Source: Spizellomyces punctatus DAOM BR117 (lineage: Eukaryota; Chytridiomycota; Chytridiomycetes; Spizellomycetales; Spizellomycetaceae). From it: a stretch of DNA of 64,000 bases. The DNA lies in NCBI RefSeq assembly GCF_000182565.1, contig NW_015971560.1, forward strand, positions 62,001 through 126,000, given 5' to 3'. Under the pieces are notes generated by a model. The model saw only the letters and a list, made by a program, of their open reading frames with translations. It did no database searches and was not told where the DNA came from. Position 1 is the first letter of the stretch; each line of letters opens with the position of its first letter. Below are positions 47,921 through 60,000 of this stretch, piece by piece. Both the position numbers and the translations under genes were made by a program.

Positions 47921-49129
47921 TCAAACGGCCCACATGCCACTAGACGGTCTTCTCTGTACAGTACTGAATCCATAAATCAAGCTCTGCCTCCATTCTTGTC
48001 CCTTTCCAATGACGACTGTATCCCGCCAAGGAGGATGATTCACAGCATCCACGGGTGCAGAAGGTTCCAGTGCCAAGCCCGCATATCTTTTGTAGATCAC
48101 GTTGTCACCCTGGCTGGACGCTTTGCCAGATATGCTCCCATCAAGATTGTTGCCAGTATAGAGCTGGAATCCAGCAGCATCAGTACGGAGCTCGAGGACA
48201 ATGCCAGTGGTAGGAGACGTCACCCGAGCGGCAGGGTTCGAGATTTGATTCGGCGACGCGGCAGCCGGCTTGTCGCGAAGTAGGTAAAAATGGTCGTAGC
48301 CGCGAAAGTGTGTCAGCTGAGACAAACCTTCTCGTAGAGGCTTCGGGGTCGTGAGATTCAAAGCCGGATCCCCTTGGTCGAAACGTACTAGTCTCCCACT
48401 TGGTACCTTATTTTCGGTTACCTCTAGATAACCCACCGCGTCGGGGATCTCAACAATGTGTTCCGTTACATCCGGCTCCTCTTGGCATCCAGATAAATTA
48501 AAATACGGGTGTGCGGTCAAATTAATCACCGTCTGAAGATTTTCGGGATTTCCTTCAGTCAAAGATGCCGTGTGGTCGATGACGAGATGGTATTCGGCCA
48601 AAGTGTAAGTGACTGAAACATGCACTTCACCGGGATAGCCCTCTTCTCCGTCTGCCGACGTGTACTCGAAGCGGAGGGTTGGAGGGTCTTGAACGAGGAT
48701 TGTGGGGCGCCAGTAGCGCTTATCAAAGCCTCGCACACCGCCGTGCAAGTTGTTGGGTGGGTCATTAATTGGGAGGTTGTAATCGCGATTGTTGAGAAAG
48801 AAGTGGCCGTGAGTGATCCGGTTGCACGTGCGGCCTATCGTTGCTCCAAAGTACGTTTTCTTTTCTGCATCAACTGTGACGTAGTCTGTGGGATCATCAA
48901 AGCCTAGAAGCTGGACAAGGCAAACTGTCAGCAGTGGGCAAGTAAACAGTGAGAATCATGATCAACTCACCACGTCTCGATATTTACCGTCCTTGTCAGG
49001 CACCATTAGATGCGTCAACCTGGCTCCATAGTTGATGCACCTTGCGCTCAAGGAATTGGATTGGGTAAAGAGCTCAAAGACTTGAATGTCTTCTGGGACG
49101 CCGGGCACTACAGTTTGCTTGATGGGCAT
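47921..49129 (-). CDS. GALM: Aldose 1-epimerase (galactose mutarotase)
   Basis: Interconverts alpha and beta anomers of aldohexoses, feeding the Leloir pathway. Two exons (48971-49129 and 47921-48910) join in frame to 382 residues. Seen: NYGARLTHLMVPDKDGKYRD, LLGFDDPTDY, GATIGRTCNRI, LHGGVRGFDKRYW, the catalytic His in NLTAHPYFNLSG, GYDHFYLL and the catalytic Glu in LALEPSAPVDAVNHP. It is a stand-alone epimerase, not the Gal10 fusion with UDP-glucose 4-epimerase seen in yeast. It is convergent with TRM732 (100 bases) and divergent from FAM32A (673 bases, with a CACGTG at 49286-49291). A fairly long insertion after the second domain (RDKPAAASPNQISNP) is loop-like. Confidence 0.96.
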
Positions 49130-49802
49130 GTCTTCAAGTATCGTTTGCGTCCTGATGAGATTTGGCTTCAAGGTAGGGGAAGAAGCAAGATGAAAGCCCC
49201 AAAGCCCAAACACTTTGAACGAAATGGCGCGGGACCTTTGCCCACTTGGAACCGAGAGCCTGGCTCCTGGTAACTCAAGGTTAATCACGTGGCTTACGAG
49301 AGAATTCCGTGGTTCCAAAAGGAACGTTGCGGTACGTCATAGTGCATTCCAACCCAAAAACAAGGTTTTCCTCCAGCCCTTCCATCGTTGTGCTGCCCCT
49401 TTGCACGATGAGAAATACACTAGATGATTAGGGCATCGCATCGTCTTTAAAGTGGGATCACGTCGGAATGGAAGCGGGGCCCATGACGTCTTGAAGCAGA
49501 GCTGCTCAACAGCTGGAAACGACAGCAATTCCCAGCAATGCAACATCATCACAAGCCTTGTTTAAGGTCCATAGCAAAGTACCCTGGAAGAATTGCATGG
49601 GATCATCCCCCAAAAAGCTCCGATAGCGTCCGCTTGGATCGCTTGGACCATGGCAACAAGCTGGTTCCAAATGCATCCAGTGTCATTGCAACGCATAATG
49701 CATTCGAGTCTTATATTCCGGCTGCAGTGTGACTTGAAATCGCTGCAAGTCGTCGATTTCCACCCGAATCGAAGACTTGCAAACAAATCTGCCAAAACAT
49801 CC
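49130..49802. promoter_or_regulatory. Divergent promoter region, GALM and FAM32A
   Basis: 673 bases between two divergent starts. Contains a CACGTG at 49286-49291. No recognised coding exon. Confidence 0.5.
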
Positions 49803-50374
49803 ATGTCCTCTTACGACTTTGCTGGAGGCTCCCTCAAATTGAAGGGGACCTCTGGAGGAATAAAAAAGTGAGTAACGGGGCATCTCGAGCATTGCTCTCC
49901 ACATATTTTGACAATACCATATCCGACAGAAAGAAAAAGTCGAAAAACGACTCGAAAAAGCTCGCGAATGCAGTGATCGCTTCAGGGCATGATGCAACAA
50001 AGAATGATGTCGTTGATGAGACGCAAACTGTAAAAGAAAAGGAACCCCACATATATCGGAAAAAGACAGAAGCAGAGTTGAAGTTTGAAGAAATACAAAG
50101 GAAAAGAGTAAGCAGCAGCGTATCGCTTCATATGGTCCCTCTTGCATCTTGTCTTACGAGAGGCCGCAATGGAATTATAGCAAGCGGACAGAATATCAAA
50201 GATTGCCTCTCAATCTCATAAGGAGCGGGTAGCGGTATGTTCATATGCCAAGGGTTTTGTCTTGCGACACAGTGCATCGCCAGGTTTTGATCATGTTCAT
50301 TCCTTTAGGAGTTCAATAAATATTTAGAGAACCTCTCCGAGCATTACGATATCCCTAAAGTTGGACCGGGATAA
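49803..50374 (+). CDS. FAM32A: FAM32A-like spliceosomal protein
   Basis: Human FAM32A is a small step-II spliceosome factor that reaches into the active site and helps exon ligation. Four exons (49803-49867, 49930-50107, 50202-50234, 50309-50374) join in frame to 113 residues (human 112). Seen: MSSYDFAGGSLKLKG at the start, the Lys-rich stretch KKKKSKNDSKK, KTEAELKFEEIQRKR, the tiny third exon IASQSHKERVA, and the conserved end EFNKYLENLSEHYDIPKVGP. A family block of almost every position at the C-terminus makes the call secure although no exon exceeds 60 codons. Confidence 0.95.
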
Positions 50375-50522
50375 GCCCATTGTCCATCTGTACCTGTCGT
50401 TCGTGTGTACCATGAAATGATGAATGTAAATAAAAGGTGTAAATATAATATCTGCCCACACAGTGTCGTATTAAACAGCGATTGCTGGTAATAAATTACT
50501 ACAAAGTAACAGTAATAATAGT

Positions 50523-51305
50523 TTAACTTGCTCCTAGTTTGGCACCTTCCTCGTCGCCCACCAGCGTTCTTCCAGAGTCAGCATGGACCACGGCACCCTT
50601 TTCTACCGTTATCTCATCCACGTCCATCTCAACATCCACCCCCCTCTTCTTCATCTTGTATGAAATGACGGCCGGCCAAATACCGCCCGCAAACCCACAC
50701 AAAAAGCTCGCAACTAGGGACGATGCCACCAACCACGCCGGTCGATGCGTGTAGTCGTTCGCCCAAACCCACATGGAAACAGCCATAGGAACTTGGAACC
50801 ATCCATTCAAATTTTGGAGAAGGATAATGGACACCAGCGTTGTCCGTGGAAGAGGCGGAGGAGCATTGGAGTCAGCAACAACCACTCGGCACCAAGGTGT
50901 GTGCCGGTCCTCCAGCTTGCGGGCCGATGGTCCGTGTCGACCGTATACACCACGACAGAGTAGCCACAGATCCACTGTCCGTTCCGGAAAAAGTAACAAG
51001 GCATTCAACGTAAAGCACGAGTTCAATATCTGACTTGTGATCTCAATCCACTGGTCTTTTACATGCTTATCGGAGAATGTAATCATGCCCACAAGACACA
51101 TGAATAGGATGGCGCCTGAAACAATGATAACGAGAAGAAGAGAGGCAAAAAAGACATTTCGTGGTGTGACATATGGTCGGAGAGTAACCAGAGTCAGACG
51201 AGGTGGGAAGATGCTTGTACGGAGAGACGGCAGGGATGGAGAGGTGGGACTAGGACAAGTTGCCTTTGGTGCATCTGGCGGCATGGTAAGTGTAGGAGGT
51301 CCCAT
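50523..51305 (-). CDS. Fungal DUF2985 membrane protein
   Basis: Intronless 260-residue frame from the ATG at 51305. Function unknown. The N-terminus is Pro/Ser/Thr-rich; then come hydrophobic segments NVFFASLLLVIIVSGAILFM, LVSIILLQNLNGWFQVP, and WLVASSLVASFLCGFAGGIW. Between the first two lies the family signature WIEITSQILNSCFTLNALLL followed by FPERTVDLWLLCRGVYGRHG. The C-terminus is acidic (VDVEMDVDEI) and probably cytosolic. DUF2985 proteins are largely confined to fungi, which supports the host assignment. Confidence 0.78.
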   Translation of the reverse strand: MGPPTLTMPPDAPKATCPSPTSPSLPSLRTSIFPPRLTLVTLRPYVTPRNVFFASLLLVIIVSGAILFMCLVGMITFSDKHVKDQWIEITSQILNSCFTLNALLLFPERTVDLWLLCRGVYGRHGPSARKLEDRHTPWCRVVVADSNAPPPLPRTTLVSIILLQNLNGWFQVPMAVSMWVWANDYTHRPAWLVASSLVASFLCGFAGGIWPAVISYKMKKRGVDVEMDVDEITVEKGAVVHADSGRTLVGDEEGAKLGAS

Positions 51306-51862
51306 GTGTGAGAGGAGTGAAGGGAATGGCGTGAGGAAATCCCGTTTGCAAATGGGGAGCGACCAGCGCTCTGTTCCTGCAAGAGCAAAAAACTCCGAAA
51401 GCCTGCTTTAACGACTTGGTTCCAAGAGTTATTTTGATCACAAAACAAACCGCAATCCAATAATGGAGGGCAAAAACCAAAATAATAAATTCAAAAAGTA
51501 AAACACACACAAAAAAAAAGAATAACAACAATTGCCCTCCAACAAAAGAATACGTTTGTAAAATCCAAATGCTATCAACCAATCTTGACCATCTTCCCCA
51601 ATAAAATTGCAACCATTACGCCTTCTTGGTGTGTCGAATGCATCACAAAACCCATGCTCCTATTTCCCACATTTGCACCTATAAATTCCAATTGTATCCA
51701 CATTTCCTTCCCTTAAAATCCGTACCCTTTCGTTGAGCATGCTACGTTCCATATTTGCAGCTCTGTGTCGTAGTCTTGGTTGACAGGTACATCCACATCC
51801 ACTAGTTGCTTGTCACGTATATATATCACCCAAACCTTGTCGTCGAGAGCACCTCCCTCGCC
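51306..51862. other. Intergenic region upstream of the DUF2985 gene
   Basis: About 560 bases with A-rich tracts near 51480-51520 and no recognised coding exon. It holds the promoter of the DUF2985 gene and the 3' flank of ROM2. A short open stretch past the ROM2 stop could be joined by a splice but gives no recognisable sequence. Confidence 0.45.
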
Positions 51863-54800
51863 TCAGAACCTGCCAACGGGTTGCAATCGAAAAATGTGTT
51901 GGAAATCCAATGCAGAGTCCATGACGCAGTGCAGAAATTCCGGGTTGGTATTCAGGGTGCGCATGTTCTGCGTGGGAATGATTTGCTGCAATTCTCCGCT
52001 ATCGACGTGCCGAACTTCTATAAATGATGGTTCAAACGCGATTATATATGGCGGAACCAATGCTAACGAAGGGTCGGACAAAAAATTAGGTACTTGCACA
52101 AGTGGGTCATAGAAAGCAAGTCCCATTACCAAAAGCATTAGGATATCCCGTCCAATATATCATCCAATCTCTGTGGGATTTCCGTCCGAGTCGATCGACA
52201 TAGAATGCAAATTCTGCAGAAGAAGGAAAGTTAGATTATAAAACGCACAACGAGGTCTACGCGAAAACTTCACACAGCTAACCATTGTAACAGAGTAAAA
52301 AGTCCCCGTCCCGAATGCGGAAAACGCTGATTGGTTTGACGTCCGACCGCTTGTGAACAAAATCGAGGTTTTCGTCGGTGGGATCCAGTAATCCTGAAAT
52401 TATTTGGAGTTAAATGACAATGATCACTTATGTATCGTCAAGACTGGAAATGAACCTTGCGTATCAAGACTGTTCAGATCCACAATCTCGAAGCCCTTTG
52501 TGCATCCGACGCAGATTTTCGATCTGAGATAATGTATCGAGCTTGATTCAGTCGGCACGTAAAATTCCTGTGTTCAATTAAAACAACAATATGAGTACAA
52601 GGTCAGATAGGAGGCTACCAAGGATACACCGCCTCGCGGGTTGTGGCAAACTGACCTTGAACATCTTCATAGAATCACTGTCTCCGAGCAGGAATTTTCC
52701 AAATTTGCCTCTTTTCTTTGAACTTCCCACATCCTGGGGCTCAAACACCTTCACCGTAGAATTCAAAGCCGTGATTCTCACCGCCGAGACGAGAATACGA
52801 TTATCGCAGAGGCCCTGCTTAAAGAAGGATATGTGGGACGCCACTTTCTTCCCCTTCCTTGCCACAAGGTTTGCTTCTTGTTCTGTAACGTCCAGCACGT
52901 CCAGCGGGAACGTTATCAAATGTTTTTCTGCATATTTTGAACGTAGGAGGATAAAAATGATACGCCAGTAAGCCATGGCAAACGTATGTCGCGCGCATTC
53001 AAACCTACCGGCTAGCAAGGTCAACATGTCATGCTCAGGAAGTACATCCACTTGCTGAATCTTCTCCAAGTCAATAACTCGTTTGAAAAGCTTATCAGCG
53101 TCCACCTGCACAGCCTGGGACGAGGGACCGACGTAGAGCCCGTTATCCGTTCCCAATATCAACTTATTGCCCATAGACACTGAAGAATTGACCTTGTTCG
53201 TGTAGGGAAATGCAGTATCCAACATGGTAACGATCTCAAACCGCCTCTTCTTTTCCGTCACGGCTAACTTTTGCTGCTCGATCGCATCGCGCCATGATCT
53301 TCGATCGGCCTGGTTCGCCGCGTACAGAGTGTACGTCGTCCCTGCTCGACCAAGATGGACAAGGGAGAAGGGATATCCTTTTGTCGCGGTCTCGCCTGGC
53401 GGGGTTACCACGCTTGGTCGCGAGCTAACCATATTCATTTGCTTTGATACTGTTGAATTATGGGACAACGACGTGCTTGGGCTGCTTTTGTGACCGGAGG
53501 AAAATAGGCCAGATCCCCGACGTTGTGCTGTCCCACCTTCCAAAATGTGAAGCATTTCAAGTGGTATCGGCTACGCTGAGAGAATCAGCGTTGTTTCCAC
53601 AAAAAAAAAAGGATTCTGGTCACGACTCACCCGCTTGTACACTTTATAGAAGCCATTCTTTTTCTTCTTGGTGAGCAGTAAAACATGGTCGAACAAAAAC
53701 ACTTGGACATCTATCTCGTTTCCATTTCTTCGGAGGACGAGAGATCCTTCCCGGACTATGGTTCGGCCTTCATTTGAAAGGCCGAGATCCTAGCGAGTCC
53801 CAGGATTGTGAGAAGGATTTCTGCAACATCCAGTCATCGATGGGTATCTCACCAGTGGTTCCCCGGGATTAAAGATCAATTGGTTCTGCAATTGATGCAA
53901 CTTTAATAAATTCTCGGCTCGTCCCGCTTCTCTGTTGATTTTGCTCAAAACATCTTTAATGACGCTGATCGCTTGCGGCAATAAAGCTCTATCGGGATGA
54001 TTCTCCGGTGACTTATCCAGAGCGGATCTGAGAAGCAGCGGATATCGCCCCACGCGCGTAGTCGGCCGAGCCAAGAAACTTTGTATAGGAAGTTTTCGAC
54101 ATTCTGGTTTCCGCTCACAATCCTGAAAAAATCAGTGAGTATCCTAAGAAGCCACGGCTTAGTTTCCCGCGTTCTACCATGACATACCTGCAGGAATTTT
54201 GCAAATTCCGGGTTCATCGCCCGTTCGTGATCCAATGCGCTCTTTGCATACACCTGGCGCGCCCCGTAGTCGACGTAAGCCTCAAACGTGTCAACTACGC
54301 TCATGAATATATCTCCAATCTTATCAACAATTTTGTTCTCTTGCTGTCGAGCAACGAGTTTCCTCAACAGCTTCGAGTTGATAGTGTGCAGCTGCCTGAG
54401 GTTCAAGAAGACGTCATTAATGAAGCCATCCCGTCGACTGGGGTCTATAATGTCGCTCTTTCGCAATGGTTCCACGAATACCTGGATGCGATGCAACAAA
54501 CATATTAGGAATCATTAACTTGGTGGGAGGGAGGTAGGCAGTGAAAGCATACCGATTGTATCAATTCTAAATCGGCAACGAATTCCCGTTCCGTTTGGAT
54601 AGTTTCAAATATAATCTCCTGTCGCTTCCTTTCCGTTGCAGACACAGATTCTACGATCTCTTTCGGAACCGATGTCGACCATAGGTGTCCCTACATGGTA
54701 TATGAGACATTGTACCTTAGACCATCTGTATGTCAGGAGAGTTTTTACCTTTTTGTCCTTGTCGGCTAAAGAAGCCCGGCTAGGACTACGTTGTAACTGC

Positions 54801-56288
54801 GAGCTTGTTTGACTTAGCAAACGAGTTTGCTGCAAATACAAAAGCAATCAGTTGAATGAAAAACGACAGGATAAAGATAGACCTATACCTGTTCCAAGCG
54901 TCTCGGACAGGCAATGCTGTAGCAAAGTCGGTCACGCGTGCAGGTGGGAGAGTAGCAGTCCGTCAGTAAGGTAAAGACTCCATTTGGCAGGCCTCCTTCT
55001 TCAGGATCCGCAGTAGCGTCGGGGATATCAGCTACGAGCGGAGTTACTGTTCGGGCTTGGAACTTGTAGAGCTCATTTGAACTGTCCCGTAGGCGGTGAT
55101 TATAGGTAACATCATGAAAGAACTTTTGAGCATCCAATGCTCGACCAAGTAGTAGCGCTAAATTCCGATCCGTGGTTTTGATGATAAAGGCAATTGTATC
55201 CTGCCAGTAGCGTGGACATTGATCAATGACCTTTCAGAGGTGGTGCAGACCGAAAGGAATGAACTCACCACAGCATCGCGTCCAACAAAGCAATCCGTGT
55301 ACTCTAGAGAATCTTTGGTGTGTGTAGATAGCGGTACTTTAACTCGAAAGGCATCCGCCACCTTCGACAGAAGTGCGGGATAGACCATTGGTATTCTAAC
55401 ATCTTCCGAGTCACGTTTATGCAGGCTGCTGTGCTCGCTGTCGAATCTAGGAGGTGGCTGTGGGACTCCCGAGCTTCGACGGCTGCCTAGAAACCACGCC
55501 AAAAATCGCTTCAGAAACTAGTGTGCGCTGAGAGTGCAAATCTCCAGCCACCATAGCAGAAGATCTCTCGAAGCTAACCCCGCGTTTGTTACAAGTCCAC
55601 CCATCCACCTATACATATACCACTTACAAATGTCCAACGGTCGGTACGACTCACCTGGGATGGAGGGTGGAGATGATGGAGGAACTGACGAAGCACTACG
55701 CCGCTGTTGAGGATATCGAGGTTCTGGTGGTGGTAATACGGACACTGGCTGAGGGCGCACGCCGCCCTGTAGCTGCGATGGCGGGACAATATGTTCATTG
55801 GCAGTCGGCCGTTGATGAGGATGAGGTGGAAGTGAATGCTGCTGTTGATGCTGATGCTGTTGATAATAATGATTTTGATTGCTGTGATGAATTGGTTGCT
55901 GTTGCTGCGGCGGGTAATCAGGGCGCACAAGGGGCGGAACAAATGGGACGGGAGCTGGAGGTAATGGACGGTTGTAGTGCGGCATGGGACCATCGTAAGG
56001 TCTCTCCGCATAAGGATTCATTGCAGGTGACATGTAAGGTACAACATACGGTCGCTGGAAGCCTCCGTTCTGCGGGTACCCTGTCGGAGGGAAAAAGGGA
56101 CGCATGGGGGGTGCGCCGTTCGGCAGAGATCCCGGAGGGAGACCGTCTGGTGGAGACCCGGCTATCAGAGGACTTCTACCAGGACCTCCATACTGGGGAA
56201 CTTGACCCTGTGAGCCCGGTGGCAAGTAGAAATGCCCGTTTCCCGCAGGCTGCCCTAACATTGGTCGGCCAGCAGGAGGTGGTTGCAT
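51863..56288 (-). CDS. ROM2: ROM2-type Rho guanine-nucleotide exchange factor (DEP-DH-PH-CNH)
   Basis: Yeast Rom1/Rom2 activate Rho1 at the plasma membrane and drive cell-wall integrity signalling. The ATG at 56288 opens a Pro/Gly/His/Gln-rich exon (MQPPPAGRPMLGQPAGNGHF, then a Gln/His tract). Next: DEP (IPMVYPALLSKVADAFRVKV with TDCFVGRDAV), DH (ERKRQEIIFETIQTEREFV, FVEPLRKSDIIDPSRRDGFI, FLARPTTRVGRYPLLLRSAL), PH (GSLVLRRNGNEIDVQVFLFD then HVLLLTKKKKNGFYKVYK) and a C-terminal CNH domain (LILGTDNGLYVG, IQQVDVLPEHDMLTLLAGR, VRHVDSGELQQIIPTQNMR). The order and the DEP domain match fungal Rom2. The last residues are RLQPVGRF at a stop at 51863. About ten short introns. A long opposite-strand frame across exon 1 is a by-product of its biased composition. 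Confidence 0.93.
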
Positions 56289-57095
56289 GGCCGTCTAGGT
56301 GAACCCAGGTGCCCACCCGTATAATGTATAGATCCTCGCACAATCTGTTTTCGTGAGAAAGGTGCCTGCCGTGCTAGGTTGTCCACGCACACGTTCGCTG
56401 TTCGATGGGAGGAGAGTTGACAATAGGGTGGAAATTTAGCCCTTTCACTCCGTGCAGGGTTTGACAGTGACAGCACTTTTGGCGGCGACTTCCGAGATGC
56501 AAGCGGCCACTCTTTAAGCAAACGACCTACCTTGTGAGTCCCTCCAATCCAGCGGTCACCCGACGTCGCTGCCTTGGCAAGTCTGTACTGAAAATGAGAA
56601 CGTGGAGGTCGTCCAAAAGTCAATTTCCTACCAGCCAAGTCGCTTTTCCTTGAATAGTGCGGCACAAGGTCACATGATCAAGGCTTCAGGGTCGTGCCAT
56701 GATCACCGTTTGGGGGCTGAGGACTCAATTTGCTTTTCGAATCGAGTATTTGCATAGATTAAACAACAGGCATCCAACTGGGTACGTACATTATCTACGG
56801 AATATGCGTGTGGTCTGACGGTCGCTGGACAGACGTACGCGGCATTGTCGCTGCTGGTATGGCAAATGACCACATTTGTTTTTGGTTTGATGGATGGTGC
56901 ACCATCAGAAGGCATTATGCGCCGTGTGCGGGAAAGTCAACATAATGATCAAAAGCGGGGAGCAAGTTACATTGCACTCTGTATTAATTTGATATACGAC
57001 GATTCTCAACAAGGAAGGCTAGTCATGATAGTGCAGCAAGATATGTACCTTTTATGGTATTATTTTGCTTATTGCAATATAGCAGAAATCAAAAA
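56289..57095. other. Intergenic region upstream of ROM2
   Basis: About 800 bases, no gene recognised. A 136-codon minus-strand frame (56255-56665) overlaps the ROM2 start in another frame and resembles nothing I know. The segment holds the ROM2 promoter and leader and the 3' flank of ZFC3H1. Confidence 0.5.
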
Positions 57096-60000
57096 CTATG
57101 CAGTTGCAGCCATCCCATGCCATATCAGACCTGTAGGTAAATGAGCAACATACTGTTTGGCGTGCTCAAAGAGCAACTCTGCTTGCTGCAAGTTCCCGGT
57201 GAGATAATCGAGAAGGATCGCCCTTCAAATAAGAGTTTAAGTCATGAGTGTGACGACAACACCTTGTGAGCAGCCTTACATTGTCCATACGAGCCCTCGC
57301 TTTGGATTCAAATTAAGGGAGGCATACAAAATATGCTGACAACCAACAACGTTTCCAAGTTGCAAAGCAGCTTTCGCCGTGCTGCAAAAGAGTAATTAAA
57401 TATCACTTGCGAGCACTTTGCCGACAACATTAGAGACTTACAGCGGAGAAGCACCCAACGGTAGTTGGCCATGCACAACCAAGTCAATGAGTTCAGCTTG
57501 CTTATCAGCAGGGTATGCTGTAAAACACACCTCCCATAAACGGCATGAGAGGGCGAGGTCCTGTAAACCGGCAAAAAGAACATTAAGCGCCCCTTCCCGA
57601 CAAAAAAAAAGACGTAAATGACGGAGCGTGCAAGACATCCAGACCCTTAGGGGAACCATCTTCATAAATTCCATAGTGGAGCTCTGAGGCCGTCCAGGGT
57701 GAGGTATTTCAACCTTGATATCCCGTAACGCTCTGCCGAGAACAGACATCGTCCTTTTCATCGCATCTTTGGGGATACTGTCTTCTGGTCCCGCGGCCAG
57801 CTCAAACCGGAGATACCTAGCAATCAGCAAAATCAGTAAATCATCGACAGGGTATTTCAATTAGAGAATCCGTTCACGCACTCCATCCACAAAATATGTC
57901 GACTATCCGCTTCCTTCACTGCCTCAACAGCATGATCAAACGATTGACGTATCTCTCGCGGTGCCTCCCCATCAGAAATATGAAGAGACTGCAACATCAG
58001 ATAATTCAGCCACAAATATACATTGGATTTCAGCTGAGTCCTATCAAGGTGTGGGTGAACCTCAGGCGCTCTGTGGGTAGGAACACTCAGAGCAAGGGCT
58101 TTCCGATACAACAACAACGCCTCATCCACAATGCCACCTATGCTCTGCGACGGCAAGGTATGAATCTTCAAAGATCCGGATCAGTTGAAAATAACAGGTG
58201 GTTTAAACGTTCGTCATTCACGTACGTCGTCTAAACCAACAAAAATGGCTCGCACACAATTAACCAGGATGCGAATCAGGTCGTCCCAATTTCCGCTGAC
58301 CAGCGTGAGCTTCGCATATCGATTCCACAGGGCAAACTCTTCTGGTACTCTTTGCAAGTACATCTTCATCGCATTCATTGCCTTGGGGACTTCGCCGAAT
58401 GACTGAACAGAATATAAGACGGAGTATAAACATATGCATCGATTTAGTCTTACCTCCTCAAGCAAGCCGTGCAAGTCCCACAGATCAGGGATGTTTGCAT
58501 GCGCTTGAATTGTTTTCATCAAATAGGTTCGTATCTCATCAGGTTCCTGCCTTGCCACTTGCCGCAGAAAGTTGCAATAGTTTCGAATCAACGCGACGTA
58601 AGGCATCCTCTCCCCTTCTTGGGTAAACATCTTCCAAGATGTTATTATGTGATCGAATATGCTGTGTATGTGTTCTACTGAAGTGTCTGTGTCTCCCGGG
58701 CGGTTCCATCTTTTAAGCCACATAACCTCCCAAAAACGTCGCTTAACTAAATAGTGATAAGGATAATCGTGGAACAGGTCACACGGTAAATCTTCAAAGT
58801 ACAATAGGTGAAGATACGTTAACCATGCCAATGCTAAATCAGCTTTTGATAGGATTTCGAATGCCACCGTTTTACATAGATCGGGGAGAGCCGCCCCAGT
58901 CGAGACACCATCGCCTGCAGTGTCGATCAGTATAGCAGTGGGTGAAGTCGCTGTTAGAAAGGCCCATAGCCAGGATTTGGCGTTTTTCACTCTGCCGTCA
59001 TCCAAACATATCCGTGTGATTTGTAACACCACATCAATAAGAGCACCTGTAGAGTTAACACATCCGATTTAGTTGAATTGACGTTGCAGCCATGAACTAG
59101 ACAAGACAACCTTGGTATTCCGACCCCGAGATTAGGGCATCTATCATCCTCTTTAAAACTTCCTCTTTTCGAGCATTCGCCGTTTCCCACAGAAACCAGC
59201 GCCATCCGAGCTGCAAAGACTTTGGGAGAAATTGAAGCGCCTGCTCAAAGCTCTCTCGTACGTCCTCCTCTTTCCCTCGGCGACAAAATAATTCCAAGTA
59301 GAATTCCCACAGAACCTCTGAACTGCGGTTCGCTTGCAAAGCTCGTGATAGAATGTTCAAGACTTTATTTAGATTCCCAGAAGACTTCTCCAGCTCTTTA
59401 TTTGTCAGGTCGGGCAGTGCTTCGGTGGCATAGTTCACCCAGTTTTCAACTGTACGTGGGTATCTAGCGACCAGCATTTCAGAATCTTCTTCCGAAATTG
59501 ACGCTTCGAAGTATCGTCCATTCTTCACTTTTTCTCCATTTGCAATCTTTTGGATTCCTGATATTAGGATGGGTACGCGCGGGGGAAGATGCAGGACTGG
59601 TGGAGCGAGGCTAGCAGTTTCGGCTGTGTGGCTATGTAGACCAGTCGATTGCGTCTCTTTCTCCACATCCTGGCGATATGGCTGGGTCGGACAATTGGCA
59701 CTGTGGTCACTTCTTAGCAATCCCTTCAGGTCATGCCGGCGCCCAAGAGATATTGATATGATGCTGTCTTCTCGCGGTTTTTGTTGATGAATAGCCCGTG
59801 TAAGGTCACCTATCGCAGAGACTTTGGCACCTGAAGCCTGCCATCCCTCCTTCAACTCCCTTATCTTCTCAAGAGGCAAATGATTAGGGGTGGTGTAGGA
59901 AATCAAGTCCATTACCATTTCTTCCTCTTTTACAACAATCAGAAACGGAGATTAATCTTCATCCAAGGGCAAGGAGTAAGTAAACCTTAAATACCTGACA

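Noticed and set aside
55586-56302. 238-codon plus-strand frame opposite the first ROM2 exon
   Set aside because: It mirrors the Pro/His/Gln-rich codons of ROM2, has no recognisable motif, and crosses the ROM2 exon-intron border.
56255-56665. 136-codon minus-strand frame overlapping the ROM2 start
   Set aside because: Different frame from ROM2, no known motif, Arg/Ser-rich composition typical of chance frames.
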